Assembly (NCBI GenBank): GCA_002315945.1
Contig: DCIJ01000031.1
Span: 1 to 14,991, forward strand
Direction: 5' to 3'
DNA: 14,991 nucleotides
Origin: Lachnospiraceae bacterium UBA1729
GTDB lineage: Bacteria; Bacillota; Clostridia; Lachnospirales; Lachnospiraceae
The position numbers and the translations under genes are program-made. Positions within the stretch are counted from its first letter, which is position 1; the number at the start of each line of letters is the position of its first letter. The notes below the pieces were generated by a model. That model searched no databases. It was not told the origin of the DNA and saw only the letters and a program-made list of their open reading frames with translations. Below are positions 1 through 7,693 of the stretch, piece by piece.

Positions 1-399
1 GATATGGATATTCCTGAGGCAATGATCGCTACACGTCAGAGAGAGATGATTAACGATTTCGCACAGAGAATGAGCATGCAGGGATTAAGCATGGAGCAGT
101 ACTATCAGTTCACTGGAGCAACAGAGGCTCAGATGCTTGAGGAAGTTAAGCCTCAGGCTGAAAAGGCTATCAAGGCTCGTCTCGTATTAGAGCAGGTTGC
201 AGCTGAAGAAAAATTCGAGATTTCAGATGATGACTTCGAAGAAGAAATGAAGAAATTAGCTGAAATGTATGGAATGGAAGTTGAAAAGGTTAAAGAGACT
301 CTTGGCAACAACCAGAAGGCTATTGATCAGATCAAGGCTGATATGAAGGTTGACAAGGCTCGTGACTTCATTGTTGAGAACGCTAAAGAAGCTAAATAA
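1..399 (+). CDS. tig: Trigger factor, C-terminal part (5' end outside window)
   Basis: This is the last 132 codons of trigger factor, the ribosome-bound chaperone and peptidyl-prolyl isomerase that meets nascent chains at the exit tunnel. The reading frame is open from the first base, so the ATG at position 4 is only an internal Met. The visible part matches the helical C-terminal substrate-binding domain: an IPEAMI start, a QGLSMEQYYQFTG segment, then charged helices with the family pattern LVLEQVAAEE and a Lys/Glu-rich end. The N-terminal ribosome-binding and FKBP-like domains lie upstream of the window. It is followed after 22 bases by clpP, the usual clostridial order, which suggests co-transcription of the folding and degradation machinery. 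The identification rests on sequence pattern and context together. Confidence 0.93.
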   Translation, partial: DMDIPEAMIATRQREMINDFAQRMSMQGLSMEQYYQFTGATEAQMLEEVKPQAEKAIKARLVLEQVAAEEKFEISDDDFEEEMKKLAEMYGMEVEKVKETLGNNQKAIDQIKADMKVDKARDFIVENAKEAK

Positions 400-421
400 T
401 TAAGTTTAGAGGATAAAGAAT

Positions 422-1015
422 ATGAGTTTAGTACCTTATGTCATTGAACAGACCAGCAGGGGTGAGAGAAGTTACGACATTTATTCAAGACTGCTTAAGG
501 ACCGCATTATCTTCTTAGGGGAAGAGGTTAATGATGTGACTGCAAGCATTGTGATTGCGCAGTTGCTGTTCCTTGAGGCTGAGGACCCAGAGAAGGATAT
601 TCAGTTGTATATCAATTCTCCAGGCGGATCAGTTACAGCAGGCATGGGAATCTATGATACCATGCAGTATATCAAGTGCGACGTGGCTACTATCTGTGTA
701 GGTATGGCAGCAAGCATGGGTGCTTTCCTGCTGGCAGGTGGAACCAAGGGCAAGAGAAGTGCTCTTCCCAATGCCGAGATAATGATTCATCAGCCTCTCG
801 GTGGTGCACAGGGTCAGGCAACCGAGATTGAAATCGCTGCTAAGCATATGCAGCGCACAAAAGAAAAACTTCATACTATTCTGGCGCAGAACACAGGTAA
901 GACCTATGAGCAGATTTGTCAGGACACAGAACGTGACAACTGGAAGAGCGCGGCAGAAGCAATGGAGTATGGACTTATTGATAAGGTTATCTCTGGAAGA
1001 GAAGCTGACAAGTAA
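422..1015 (+). CDS. clpP: ATP-dependent Clp protease proteolytic subunit ClpP
   Basis: ClpP is the serine protease that forms a double heptameric barrel and degrades proteins fed to it by ClpX or another Clp ATPase in the cytoplasm. The 197-residue length is normal for the family. The catalytic triad is visible: Ser98 in GMAASMGA, His123 in MIHQP and Asp172 in ERDNW. The SPGGSV oxyanion-hole segment is at residues 66-71, and the hydrophobic N-terminal VPYVIEQ segment is the one that contacts the ATPase. The chosen ATG has an AGAGG ribosome binding site at 408-412. It follows tig closely and is separated from its partner clpX by a stem-loop terminator. No CtsR or CIRCE operator was seen in the short upstream gap, and any promoter is probably ahead of tig, outside the window. 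Confidence 0.98.
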   Translation: MSLVPYVIEQTSRGERSYDIYSRLLKDRIIFLGEEVNDVTASIVIAQLLFLEAEDPEKDIQLYINSPGGSVTAGMGIYDTMQYIKCDVATICVGMAASMGAFLLAGGTKGKRSALPNAEIMIHQPLGGAQGQATEIEIAAKHMQRTKEKLHTILAQNTGKTYEQICQDTERDNWKSAAEAMEYGLIDKVISGREADK

Positions 1016-1035
1016 GTATCAGGATTAATATGTAG

Positions 1036-1074
1036 CATAAGGTCGCACGCATGACGAGCGGCCTTGTGGTTTTT
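1036..1074 (+). terminator. Stem-loop terminator or attenuator between clpP and clpX
   Basis: An 11-bp stem pairs 1036-1046 (CATAAGGTCGC) with 1058-1068 (GCGGCCTTGTG), using G-U wobbles, around an 11-base loop. A run of five T follows at 1070-1074. It lies 21 bases after the clpP stop and immediately before the clpX ribosome binding site AAAGGAG (1075-1081). The short T-run suggests partial termination, so clpX would be read at a lower level than clpP. Confidence 0.7.
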
Positions 1075-1089
1075 AAAGGAGAAATATAG

Positions 1090-2352
1090 ATGGCAATGAA
1101 AAGATGCTCATTTTGTGGCAGACCCGAGAATCAGGTTCGACTGGTAGCTGGTCCTGACAATCTCTATATCTGTAACGAATGTATAGAAGCATGCTCCTTC
1201 ATTTTGGATGAGATGGATGAGAAGGATGAAGATGGCAAGACCTCCATTAATGAAGACATCAATCTTTTGACTCCTGTTGAAATCAAGAATTTCCTGGATG
1301 AATATGTAATCGGTCAGGAAGAAGCCAAGAAGATTCTTTCAGTAGCGGTATATAACCACTACAAGAGAGTGCTTACTATTGATGATGATTCTGATGGAGT
1401 TGAACTTCAAAAAAGTAATATTCTGATGATTGGACCAACCGGTTCGGGCAAGACCTATCTGGCTCAGACGCTGGCCAAGATAATCAATGTACCATTTGCC
1501 ATTGCAGATGCCACAACTCTGACTGAGGCTGGTTATGTAGGTGAGGATGTTGAGAATATACTTTTGAAGCTTATCCAGGCTGCAGACTATGATATTGAAA
1601 AGGCTCAGTACGGAATCATTTACATTGATGAAATAGATAAAATCACAAAGAAAAGTGAGAACGTATCCATAACCAGAGATGTGTCTGGTGAAGGTGTTCA
1701 GCAGGCGTTACTTAAGCTGATTGAGGGCACAGTTGCTAATGTACCACCTCAGGGCGGAAGAAAGCATCCCATGCAGGAGCTGATTCCAATTGATACTACA
1801 AATATTCTCTTTATTTGTGGTGGAGCTTTTGATGGTCTGGACAAGATTGTAGAGCAGAGACTTAATAGAAAAATAATCGGCTTTAATGCAAAGCTTATTG
1901 ATTCCAGCAGCAAGGAAATAGGTGAGGTTCTGGCAGAGGTTGTACCTCAGGATTTGGTGAAGTTTGGACTTATTCCTGAATTTGTTGGACGTGTGCCTAT
2001 CAATGTATCCCTGGAGGGACTTGATAAGGAGGCACTGGTCAGAATATTATCTGAACCAAAGAATGCACTTGTAAAGCAGTATAAAAAGCTCTTATCCTTC
2101 GATGATGTAGAGCTGGAGTTTGAGGGTGACGCCCTTGAAGCAATTGCTGAAAAGGCTTTGGAGAGAAAGACTGGAGCCAGAGGACTTCGTTCCATTATGG
2201 AAAAGGCCCTTATGGATGTTATGTATCAGATTCCATCCAACTCTGAGATTGAAAAGTGCATTGTTACAAAAGATGTTATTGATGAAGGCTGTGATCCTGT
2301 TCTTGAAAAGAGGCAGGTTGTAGAAAAAGCCTCTAAGCGCAAAGGTGCATAA
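1090..2352 (+). CDS. clpX: ClpX, ATP-binding unfoldase of ClpXP
   Basis: ClpX is the AAA+ unfoldase that recognises tagged substrates and threads them into ClpP. The 420-residue protein has the usual layout. An N-terminal zinc-binding domain has Cys6, Cys9, Cys28 and Cys31. The Walker A motif GPTGSGKT is at 115-122, the pore loop GYVG at 148-151 and the Walker B motif IIYIDEID at 176-183. The RKH pore loop is at 224-226, and the IGF loop that docks on ClpP is at 263-265. The sensor-2 segment GARGLR is at 362-367. The presence of the IGF loop supports a working ClpP partnership with the gene upstream. The start has a strong AAAGGAG site eight bases away. Separate stem-loops precede and follow the gene, so it is bracketed by terminators although it stands in a co-directional cluster. 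Confidence 0.98.
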   Translation: MAMKRCSFCGRPENQVRLVAGPDNLYICNECIEACSFILDEMDEKDEDGKTSINEDINLLTPVEIKNFLDEYVIGQEEAKKILSVAVYNHYKRVLTIDDDSDGVELQKSNILMIGPTGSGKTYLAQTLAKIINVPFAIADATTLTEAGYVGEDVENILLKLIQAADYDIEKAQYGIIYIDEIDKITKKSENVSITRDVSGEGVQQALLKLIEGTVANVPPQGGRKHPMQELIPIDTTNILFICGGAFDGLDKIVEQRLNRKIIGFNAKLIDSSSKEIGEVLAEVVPQDLVKFGLIPEFVGRVPINVSLEGLDKEALVRILSEPKNALVKQYKKLLSFDDVELEFEGDALEAIAEKALERKTGARGLRSIMEKALMDVMYQIPSNSEIEKCIVTKDVIDEGCDPVLEKRQVVEKASKRKGA

Positions 2353-2357
2353 AAACT

Positions 2358-2382
2358 AAAGCCAACTATAAGTTGGCTTTTT
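2358..2382 (+). terminator. Intrinsic terminator after clpX
   Basis: A perfect 10-bp stem pairs AAAGCCAACT (2358-2367) with AGTTGGCTTT (2371-2380) around a three-base ATA loop. The right arm runs into a TTTTT tract (2378-2382). It starts six bases after the clpX stop codon. This is the cleanest intrinsic terminator in the window. Since lon follows on the same strand within 50 bases, either lon has its own promoter, which I could not identify, or read-through is part of its expression. Confidence 0.88.
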
Positions 2383-2399
2383 GTTGTTTACCACAAGGA

Positions 2400-2416
2400 C
2401 ACTCGCGAAGCGTGTG
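2400..2416 (+). other. Small hairpin in the lon leader
   Basis: CACTCGC (2400-2406) can pair with GCGTGTG (2410-2416) around a GAA triloop, with one T-T mismatch. It ends five bases before the lon ribosome binding site AGGAAG (2422-2427). There is no T-run, so it is not a terminator. It could affect RNA stability or access to the lon start, but it may also be chance. Confidence 0.35.
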
Positions 2417-2432
2417 GCGTTAGGAAGATGTT

Positions 2433-4829
2433 ATGAAAAAAATACAGCATATGCCAGCAGTGGCCTTAAGAGGCCTTACTGTATTACCAGGAGTGGTGCT
2501 CCACTTCGATATTAGTCGTGAAAAATCAAAGCTTGCCTGCAATCAGGCCATGAAGGGCAAGAAGAACTATATCTTTCTGGTGGCTCAAAAGGATATTAAT
2601 ATTACTGATCCTGACAGGGATGATTTGTTTGATATTGGATGTATCGCAAAAATCAGACAGCTAATTAAGCTTCCAGGGGGCAACATGAGGGTCCTGGTAG
2701 AGGGACTGGACAGAGCCAGACTGGAGGATATGTCTGTTGAAGAGGGATATATTCAGGCTGCAATCAGACCATTGGAAAATCAGGATTCAGTAGCTGTCAT
2801 TGTAAATAATAATGACGATAGAGAACCTCTCAGTGAAGAACTGTCTCAGGAGGTCTCAGGTATTGTGGGAGAGGCTGAGCTTAGACAGCTCAAAGAGCTG
2901 TTCAAAGAGTACGCGGCCTATTTTCCAAGAGTGGCCAAGACCTTCGTGGCCAGATGTGACACAATGATGGATCTGTCCAAGCTGATTGATGAGATAACGG
3001 GTAATATTCCCCTGGGCTTTGAGTTAAAGCAGAGAGTTCTTGAGGGTGAAGATGTCAGCGAAAGATTTGTAGTGCTCATTCAGATTCTTGAGCGTGAAAT
3101 TCAGATAGCCAGAGTAAGAAGCGAGTTAAGCAAGGGACTACAGACCAGGGTTGATAAACATCAGAAGGAATATATCCTGAGAGAACAGCTTCAGTTTATC
3201 AGGGAAGAGCTGGGAGAGGAAAATGTCCAGACAGAGGCTGAAGAGTTAGAAGAAAAACTTAATAATATAAAGTGTTCTGACGAGGTTAGGGAAAAAATAG
3301 CCAAGGAGATAAAACGCTTCAAAAATATGTCCACCCATTCCGGGGAAGTGGCCATGGAAAGAAGCTATATCGAAACACTCCTTGAGATGCCCTGGGACAA
3401 CAGAAGTAAAGACAGAAATAATATCAAAACTGCTGAACGAATTCTTGACAGAGACCACTATGGACTGGACAAGGTCAAGGAAAGAATACTTGAAACCCTG
3501 GCTGTCAGAGTCCTGAAGGAAAAATCAAAGACTAATGAGAGCTCTGCACCAATCCTGTGTCTTGTGGGACCACCTGGAACCGGCAAGACATCAATAGCCA
3601 GAAGCGTTGCCGAGTCTCTTAATAAAAAGTATGTGCGTATTTCTCTGGGAGGCGTTCGTGATGAGGCTGAAATCAGGGGACATAGAAGAACCTATATTGG
3701 ATCCATGCCAGGTAGAATCGCTCAGGGACTGCGCCAGGCGGGTGTGAAGAATCCACTGATGCTTTTAGATGAGATAGATAAGGCTGGCACAGATGCAAGA
3801 GGTGATACATCCTCAGCGCTCTTAGAGGTGCTGGATGGGGAACAGAATGTTTCCTTCAGAGATCATTATATAGAGATCCCACTGGATCTGTCGGAGGTAC
3901 TGTTTATTGCCACTGCCAATGACGCTCAGGCAATTCCAGGACCCTTAAGGGACAGAATGGAGCTAATCGAGGTAACCAGCTATACAGCTAATGAGAAGCT
4001 GCATATAGCTGAAAGGCATCTTTTTGCAAAACAGTTAGAAAAGAATGGCCTCGGGAAAAAAGAGCTGAAGATTACCAGCGCTGCCATGAAAAAAGTGATT
4101 GAAGGCTACACCAGAGAGGCTGGTGTTAGAGGACTGGAGAGAAATATTGGCAAAATATGCCGAAAGGCTGCCAGACTGAAGTTAGAATGTAAGGATGGCA
4201 ATTCATTTTCAGTTAAGGTCACTCCTGATAATCTGGAGGAGTATCTTGGAAAAATAAAATACCGACCAGATAAGAAGAATGAAGAGGATATGGTGGGTAT
4301 TGTTCGTGGACTGGCCTGGACAAGTGTTGGCGGCGATACACTGGAAATTGAAGTTAACATAATGCCGGGAAAAGGCTCAATCTCTCTTACAGGACAGATG
4401 GGTGATGTTATGAAGGAATCAGCCCAGACTGGAATAAGCTATATCAGAAGTGTGGCTGATAAATATAAGATTTCAAAAACTGCCTTTTCCAAACAGGATG
4501 TGCACATTCATATTCCTGAGGGAGCAGTACCAAAGGATGGACCCAGTGCAGGAATTACCATGGCTACAGCTGTCCTGTCGGCACTTACGGGCAGAGCAGT
4601 CAAGGCTAATCTGGCTATGACTGGAGAGATTACACTTCGAGGAAGGGTGCTTCCCATAGGAGGACTTAAGGAAAAGCTCCTGGCAGCCAAGACGGCTGGA
4701 ATTACCCAGATACTGATTCCTGAGGATAATCTGAAGGACCTGGAAGAAATATCCGAGGAGATACTGGAGGGGCTTGATATTACTGGTGTAAAAAGCATGG
4801 AAGAGGTAATAGAAAGAGCCTTTGCCTAA
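2433..4829 (+). CDS. lon: Lon protease (LonA type)
   Basis: Lon is a homohexameric ATP-dependent serine protease of the cytoplasm that removes damaged proteins and some regulators. The 798-residue length and domain order fit LonA. A LAN substrate-binding domain spans roughly 8-205, followed by a helical linker to about 350. The AAA+ module has Walker A GPPGTGKT at 379-386 and Walker B LMLLDEID at 442-449. The C-terminal protease domain has Ser705 in KDGPSAG and Lys748 in GGLKEK, the catalytic dyad at the family's spacing of 43 residues. No membrane segments are present, which excludes LonB. The ATG at 2433 has AGGAAG five bases upstream. An ATG at 2428 is out of frame. The gene lies between the clpX terminator and engB, with 14 bases before the engB start. 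Confidence 0.98.
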   Translation: MKKIQHMPAVALRGLTVLPGVVLHFDISREKSKLACNQAMKGKKNYIFLVAQKDINITDPDRDDLFDIGCIAKIRQLIKLPGGNMRVLVEGLDRARLEDMSVEEGYIQAAIRPLENQDSVAVIVNNNDDREPLSEELSQEVSGIVGEAELRQLKELFKEYAAYFPRVAKTFVARCDTMMDLSKLIDEITGNIPLGFELKQRVLEGEDVSERFVVLIQILEREIQIARVRSELSKGLQTRVDKHQKEYILREQLQFIREELGEENVQTEAEELEEKLNNIKCSDEVREKIAKEIKRFKNMSTHSGEVAMERSYIETLLEMPWDNRSKDRNNIKTAERILDRDHYGLDKVKERILETLAVRVLKEKSKTNESSAPILCLVGPPGTGKTSIARSVAESLNKKYVRISLGGVRDEAEIRGHRRTYIGSMPGRIAQGLRQAGVKNPLMLLDEIDKAGTDARGDTSSALLEVLDGEQNVSFRDHYIEIPLDLSEVLFIATANDAQAIPGPLRDRMELIEVTSYTANEKLHIAERHLFAKQLEKNGLGKKELKITSAAMKKVIEGYTREAGVRGLERNIGKICRKAARLKLECKDGNSFSVKVTPDNLEEYLGKIKYRPDKKNEEDMVGIVRGLAWTSVGGDTLEIEVNIMPGKGSISLTGQMGDVMKESAQTGISYIRSVADKYKISKTAFSKQDVHIHIPEGAVPKDGPSAGITMATAVLSALTGRAVKANLAMTGEITLRGRVLPIGGLKEKLLAAKTAGITQILIPEDNLKDLEEISEEILEGLDITGVKSMEEVIERAFA

Positions 4830-4830
4830 A

Positions 4831-4838
4831 TGAGGAAA
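4831..4838 (+). promoter_or_regulatory. Ribosome binding site that decides the GTG start of engB
   Basis: TGAGGAAA sits directly after the lon stop codon, with GAGG at 4832-4835 eight bases before a GTG at 4844. No ATG in the engB frame lies at a suitable distance, so GTG is taken as the start. The lon stop also overlaps an out-of-frame ATG at 4830 that opens only a five-codon frame. Confidence 0.75.
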
Positions 4839-4843
4839 ATACT

Positions 4844-5479
4844 GTGAAGATAAAAAGTGTTGAACTGGAAACTGTATGCGGCATAACCAGTAAGCTTCCT
4901 GACAATGTATTGCCAGAGGTTGCTTTTGCCGGCAAAAGTAATGTGGGTAAATCATCCCTGATTAACGGACTGATGAACAGGAAGAATCTTGCCAGAACTT
5001 CTGCATCACCGGGCAAGACCCAGACAATTAATTTTTATAATATCAACAAAGAACTGTACTTCGTTGACCTGCCTGGTTACGGATACGCCAAGGTATCCAA
5101 GACTGAAAAAGAAAAATGGGGAAAGATGATTGAAAACTACCTTAAGAAAAGCAGACAGCTTAGAACCGTTTTTCTGTTGATTGATATCCGTCATGAGCCT
5201 GGAGCCAATGATATACAGATGTACAACTGGGTATGTGCCAATGGCTTTGAGCCTGTAATTATTGCCACCAAGCTGGACAAGATAAAAAGAAGCCAGGTTG
5301 ATAAGCAAAAGAAGTTAATCAGAACAACTCTGTGTGCAAAAAAGAACACCATAATAATTCCTTTTTCTGCAGAAACGAAACAGGGCAGAGAGGAAATCTA
5401 CGAATTGCTGGACAAAATTATTAATCCTGAAGCTGCAATTGAAAGCCCTGAGGCTGTAATGGAAACTCCTGAAGCATAA
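4844..5479 (+). CDS. engB: Ribosome biogenesis GTPase EngB (YihA/YsxC)
   Basis: EngB is a TRAFAC-class GTPase needed for a late step in 50S ribosomal subunit assembly. The G motifs are all visible: G1 GKSNVGKS at 30-37, G2 Thr61 in PGKTQT, G3 DLPGYG at 75-80, G4 TKLD at 142-145 and G5 SAE at 175-177. Translation starts at GTG. The catalytic core ends near residue 193, close to where the B. subtilis homologue of about 195 residues stops. The remaining residues form an extra acidic tail with three copies of PEA spaced seven residues apart. Its position directly behind lon is the conserved Firmicute arrangement (lonA-ysxC), so it is probably co-transcribed with lon. Nothing suggests loss of function. 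Confidence 0.96.
   Translation: MKIKSVELETVCGITSKLPDNVLPEVAFAGKSNVGKSSLINGLMNRKNLARTSASPGKTQTINFYNINKELYFVDLPGYGYAKVSKTEKEKWGKMIENYLKKSRQLRTVFLLIDIRHEPGANDIQMYNWVCANGFEPVIIATKLDKIKRSQVDKQKKLIRTTLCAKKNTIIIPFSAETKQGREEIYELLDKIINPEAAIESPEAVMETPEA
5426..5476 (+). repeat. Degenerate 21-bp tandem repeat at the 3' end of engB
   Basis: Two full units (5426-5446 and 5447-5467) and a partial third (5468-5476) encode PEAAIES, PEAVMET and PEA. Nucleotide identity between units is imperfect, so the duplication is old or under selection for the peptide. It extends EngB past its usual C-terminus. Confidence 0.7.
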
Positions 5480-5481
5480 CG

Positions 5482-5510
5482 TGTACAATATAGCAAAAGT
5501 TTGCTATAAT
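5482..5510 (+). promoter_or_regulatory. Predicted sigma-A promoter for the membrane protein-chrA operon
   Basis: A perfect -10 TATAAT (5505-5510) stands 17 bases downstream of TGTACA (5482-5487), which matches four of six positions of TTGACA. A start of transcription near 5516-5518 follows from this. The promoter begins three bases after the engB stop and would separate engB from the genes at 5563-7693. No intrinsic terminator separates it from engB, so read-through is possible. Confidence 0.65.
5489..5508. promoter_or_regulatory. Perfect palindrome inside the promoter, candidate operator
   Basis: TATAGCAAA (5489-5497) and its exact reverse complement TTTGCTATA (5500-5508) flank a two-base AG centre. 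The palindrome covers most of the -35/-10 spacer and four bases of the -10 box, the classic place for a repressor site. There is no T-run, so it is not a terminator. The binding protein is unknown, and no regulator gene is encoded nearby. Confidence 0.55.
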
Positions 5511-5517
5511 TAAGCTG

Positions 5518-5540
5518 TATGTAGACAGGTAGTTTACATA
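5518..5540 (+). other. Hairpin at the predicted 5' end of the transcript
   Basis: TATGTAGAC (5518-5526) pairs with GTTTACATA (5532-5540) in a nine-pair stem with one G-U wobble and an AGGTA loop. It would begin within a base or two of the transcription start predicted from the promoter at 5482-5510. The ribosome binding site AAAGGAGA (5545-5552) lies free just downstream. A 5'-terminal hairpin of this kind typically protects mRNA from decay. That role is inferred. Confidence 0.5.
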
Positions 5541-5562
5541 AAGTAAAGGAGACAAAGAACAG

Positions 5563-6594
5563 ATGGCAAAGGCTTCAGGAAAGAATACAGGAGCAAGAAA
5601 TACTAAGTCGAGAGGCTCATCCAGGACAGGTACTTCCAGCAGGAGAACATCATCCTCCAAGTCAGGAAGAAGCCGCAGAATGACCGAACAGGATTATGCT
5701 CGAGAGCGTAGAGAAGCAAGACATAGAAGAAGAGTCAGAAGTACGGCCCTGTGCTGGCTGCTTCTGGTGGTAATGATTGTAATGGCTGTAATAGGTATTA
5801 TCTTTGCAGGCCATAAGATTTCAGATCTGGTTGCTAAAAAGAATGCCGAAAAGGCTGAAGCTCAACGCATAGAGCAGCAAAAAGCTGCAGAAGAACAGGC
5901 TGCACTGGAAGAGGCAGAAGCGTCAGCCAAGGAAGAAGCTGAAGAGGAAGAGGCCCCGGAAGAATATACTGAAGAAGATCTGTTAAGCGATATGATTGAA
6001 GCCTGCATAGATGAGATGAGCTTCGAAGATAAAGCGGCCGGGTTGTTTCTAACTACCCCCGAAGTGCTGACTGGTGTGGGACAGGCTATTCAGGCAGGCG
6101 ACTCAACAGCAGAGGCTCTGGGACTGATTCCTGTAGGTGGTATGGTTTACCATAGCTCCAATATTGAAAATGAAAATCAGTTTGCCACAATGCTTACTGA
6201 TACAATTGATAAAAGCAAATATCCACTGTTTTTAGTATTTAATGATACCAGTGATTTAATTAATGCAGGTGCTATCACCGAATATGGTGTCAATATGGAC
6301 TTTGGCGGTCATGCAGAAACTGCCGGAGAAAAAATAGAAGCAAAAGCTCTTCCTGAGGGAACAGGAGATGGTCTTTCAATAGCAGTAATTGATGGTTCTG
6401 CACAGGATTGTGCCGACTCCATGATTAGTGCGTGGAAATCAGGCTGTGATATGTTCTATGTAATTAAGGACATGGACAGCGCATTCAAGGGCTTCCTGAA
6501 GGCTGTTGAGTCGGACGAAGAGCTTAAGGCCAAGGTCAGGGATTCCCTGGAAAAAATATACAGAATAAAATACTCAAACAGAGTAGGAGAATAG
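5563..6594 (+). CDS. Single-pass membrane protein with a degenerate GH3-like outer domain
   Basis: I do not recognise a named gene. The first 60 residues are Ser/Arg/Lys-rich and look disordered. One hydrophobic helix follows at about 61-83, then an Ala/Glu-rich coiled-coil stretch at about 93-135. The basic N-terminus predicts a cytoplasmic start with the C-terminus outside. Residues 152-226 resemble the start of a glycoside hydrolase family 3 barrel (MSFEDKAAGLF, then PVGGMVYHSSNI). YGVNMDF at 241-247 resembles the GH3 GINLNFAPV strand, and 285-337 resembles its final helix region. The EGGRV and KHFPGHG segments and the catalytic acid region have no counterpart, so enzyme activity is unlikely. 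The start has AAAGGAGA ten bases upstream. It heads an operon with two CHR transporters. A wall-binding or scaffold role is possible but unproven. Confidence 0.75.
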   Translation: MAKASGKNTGARNTKSRGSSRTGTSSRRTSSSKSGRSRRMTEQDYARERREARHRRRVRSTALCWLLLVVMIVMAVIGIIFAGHKISDLVAKKNAEKAEAQRIEQQKAAEEQAALEEAEASAKEEAEEEEAPEEYTEEDLLSDMIEACIDEMSFEDKAAGLFLTTPEVLTGVGQAIQAGDSTAEALGLIPVGGMVYHSSNIENENQFATMLTDTIDKSKYPLFLVFNDTSDLINAGAITEYGVNMDFGGHAETAGEKIEAKALPEGTGDGLSIAVIDGSAQDCADSMISAWKSGCDMFYVIKDMDSAFKGFLKAVESDEELKAKVRDSLEKIYRIKYSNRVGE

Positions 6595-6596
6595 TT

Positions 6597-7136
6597 ATGA
6601 AAGAATACGCCCAGTTATACTGGGCCTTTCTGCGTATTGGGGGGTTAACCTTCGGTGGTGGATTGGCTATGCTGCCCATGCTGAAGCATGAGCTGGTACA
6701 AAAAAAGAAGTGGTTAACAGAGGAAGAACTGGTGGACTGCTATGCAATAGGACAGTGTACACCTGGAATTATTGCTGTTAATACAGCTACATATGTAGGC
6801 TACAAGCGCAAGAGGGTGATGGGAGGAATAATATCCACTCTGGGAATGATTACACCTTCCCTTGTAATTATCACACTGGTGGCAGTGTGCCTTCAGGCCT
6901 TTATTGAGAATGTATATGTTCAGCATGCAATCATGGGTATCAGAGGGGTGGTTTGTGCCCTTATGATAAATACAGTACTGACTCTGGCTAAAAAGAATCT
7001 TAAGAATGCTTTTTGCTATGTGATTGCAGCAATTGCATTTATTGCAGCTCATTTTTGCGGAGTAAAAACAATTTTAATCGTTCTGGCGGCTACTGCCGTT
7101 GGAATAGTATGGGAACTGAAGGGGGATAAGAAATGA
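6597..7136 (+). CDS. chrA: Chromate transporter (CHR) family protein, first short-chain subunit
   Basis: This is a 179-residue integral membrane protein of the short-chain CHR (ChrA) family, whose members work as pairs of half-size proteins. Some export chromate, but the substrate here is unknown. Family marks are the FGGG turn at 19-22, a charged loop with KKWLTEEEL at 37-45, CTPG at 54-57 and STLGMITPS at 80-88. Hydrophobic segments lie roughly at 7-28, 76-101, 109-131, 138-153 and 157-172. The canonical TPGP is TPGI here, a small departure from its partner. The ribosome binding site AGGAGA (6585-6590) lies in the last codons of the upstream gene, two bases apart, so the two are probably translationally linked. 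The stop codon overlaps the next gene. Confidence 0.88.
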   Translation: MKEYAQLYWAFLRIGGLTFGGGLAMLPMLKHELVQKKKWLTEEELVDCYAIGQCTPGIIAVNTATYVGYKRKRVMGGIISTLGMITPSLVIITLVAVCLQAFIENVYVQHAIMGIRGVVCALMINTVLTLAKKNLKNAFCYVIAAIAFIAAHFCGVKTILIVLAATAVGIVWELKGDKK

Positions 7137-7693
7137 TTCAGATTGCTTTTTCCCTCTTTTGGGAGTTCTTTAAAATTGGTTTGTTCGCAGTTGGTGGAGG
7201 CCCGGCCACATTACCCTATCTGATGGAGCTGACCAGAAAATTTGACTGGTATACCATGGAAGAACTGACCACCATGATAGCCGTTAGTGAGTCTACACCA
7301 GGGCCTTTAGGATTAAATATGTCCACCTATGCGGGCTTTGAAACACTGGGATTGTTCGGAGGCGTGGTTAGTACCCTGGGACTGGTTGTTCCCAGCGTAA
7401 TTGTAATCTGTGTTATAGCCAAGTTTTTGGACAATTTTAATGAGAATCGATTTGTCAAAGCTGCCTTTAATGCAATCAGACCTGCTGTATGCGCAATTAT
7501 TGCAGCCAGTGTATATCAGGTATGTAAGGTGTCCCTGTTTTCTTCGGAAGCAACAGGCTATACCCCTTATATTAAGACAATAATTCTGTGCATAGTAGTC
7601 TTTGCGCTGTTACAGGTAAAAAGACTTCAAAAGATACATCCTGCCTGGTGGCTTTTAGCAGCTGCAGTTGTGGGAGTGATATTTAAATTCTGA
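7133..7693 (+). CDS. chrA: Chromate transporter (CHR) family protein, second short-chain subunit
   Basis: This is the second half-size CHR protein, 186 residues, overlapping the first by four bases (ATGA). It has its own AAGGGGG site at 7119-7125. Family marks are VGGGPA at 20-25, STPGP at 54-58 and STLGLVVPS at 80-88. These motifs fall at nearly the same residue numbers as in the upstream copy, which points to a tandem duplication followed by divergence. Hydrophobic stretches lie near 5-29, 75-98, 112-130, 146-161 and 170-184. In known short-chain pairs the two proteins sit in opposite membrane orientation and both are needed. That is family knowledge and was not tested here. No Cr- or oxyanion-related regulator or reductase is nearby, so calling it a chromate exporter would be too specific. 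Confidence 0.88.
   Translation: MIQIAFSLFWEFFKIGLFAVGGGPATLPYLMELTRKFDWYTMEELTTMIAVSESTPGPLGLNMSTYAGFETLGLFGGVVSTLGLVVPSVIVICVIAKFLDNFNENRFVKAAFNAIRPAVCAIIAASVYQVCKVSLFSSEATGYTPYIKTIILCIVVFALLQVKRLQKIHPAWWLLAAAVVGVIFKF

Noticed and set aside
4830..4847. Five-codon leader-like frame between lon and engB
   Set aside because: It arises from the overlap of the lon stop with the ribosome binding site of engB, has no own ribosome binding site, and encodes nothing recognisable.
4473..4955. A 160-codon open frame on the - strand across the lon/engB junction
   Set aside because: It spans two well-supported genes, has a Cys/His/Ser-rich composition without motifs, and is best explained as a shadow of lon.
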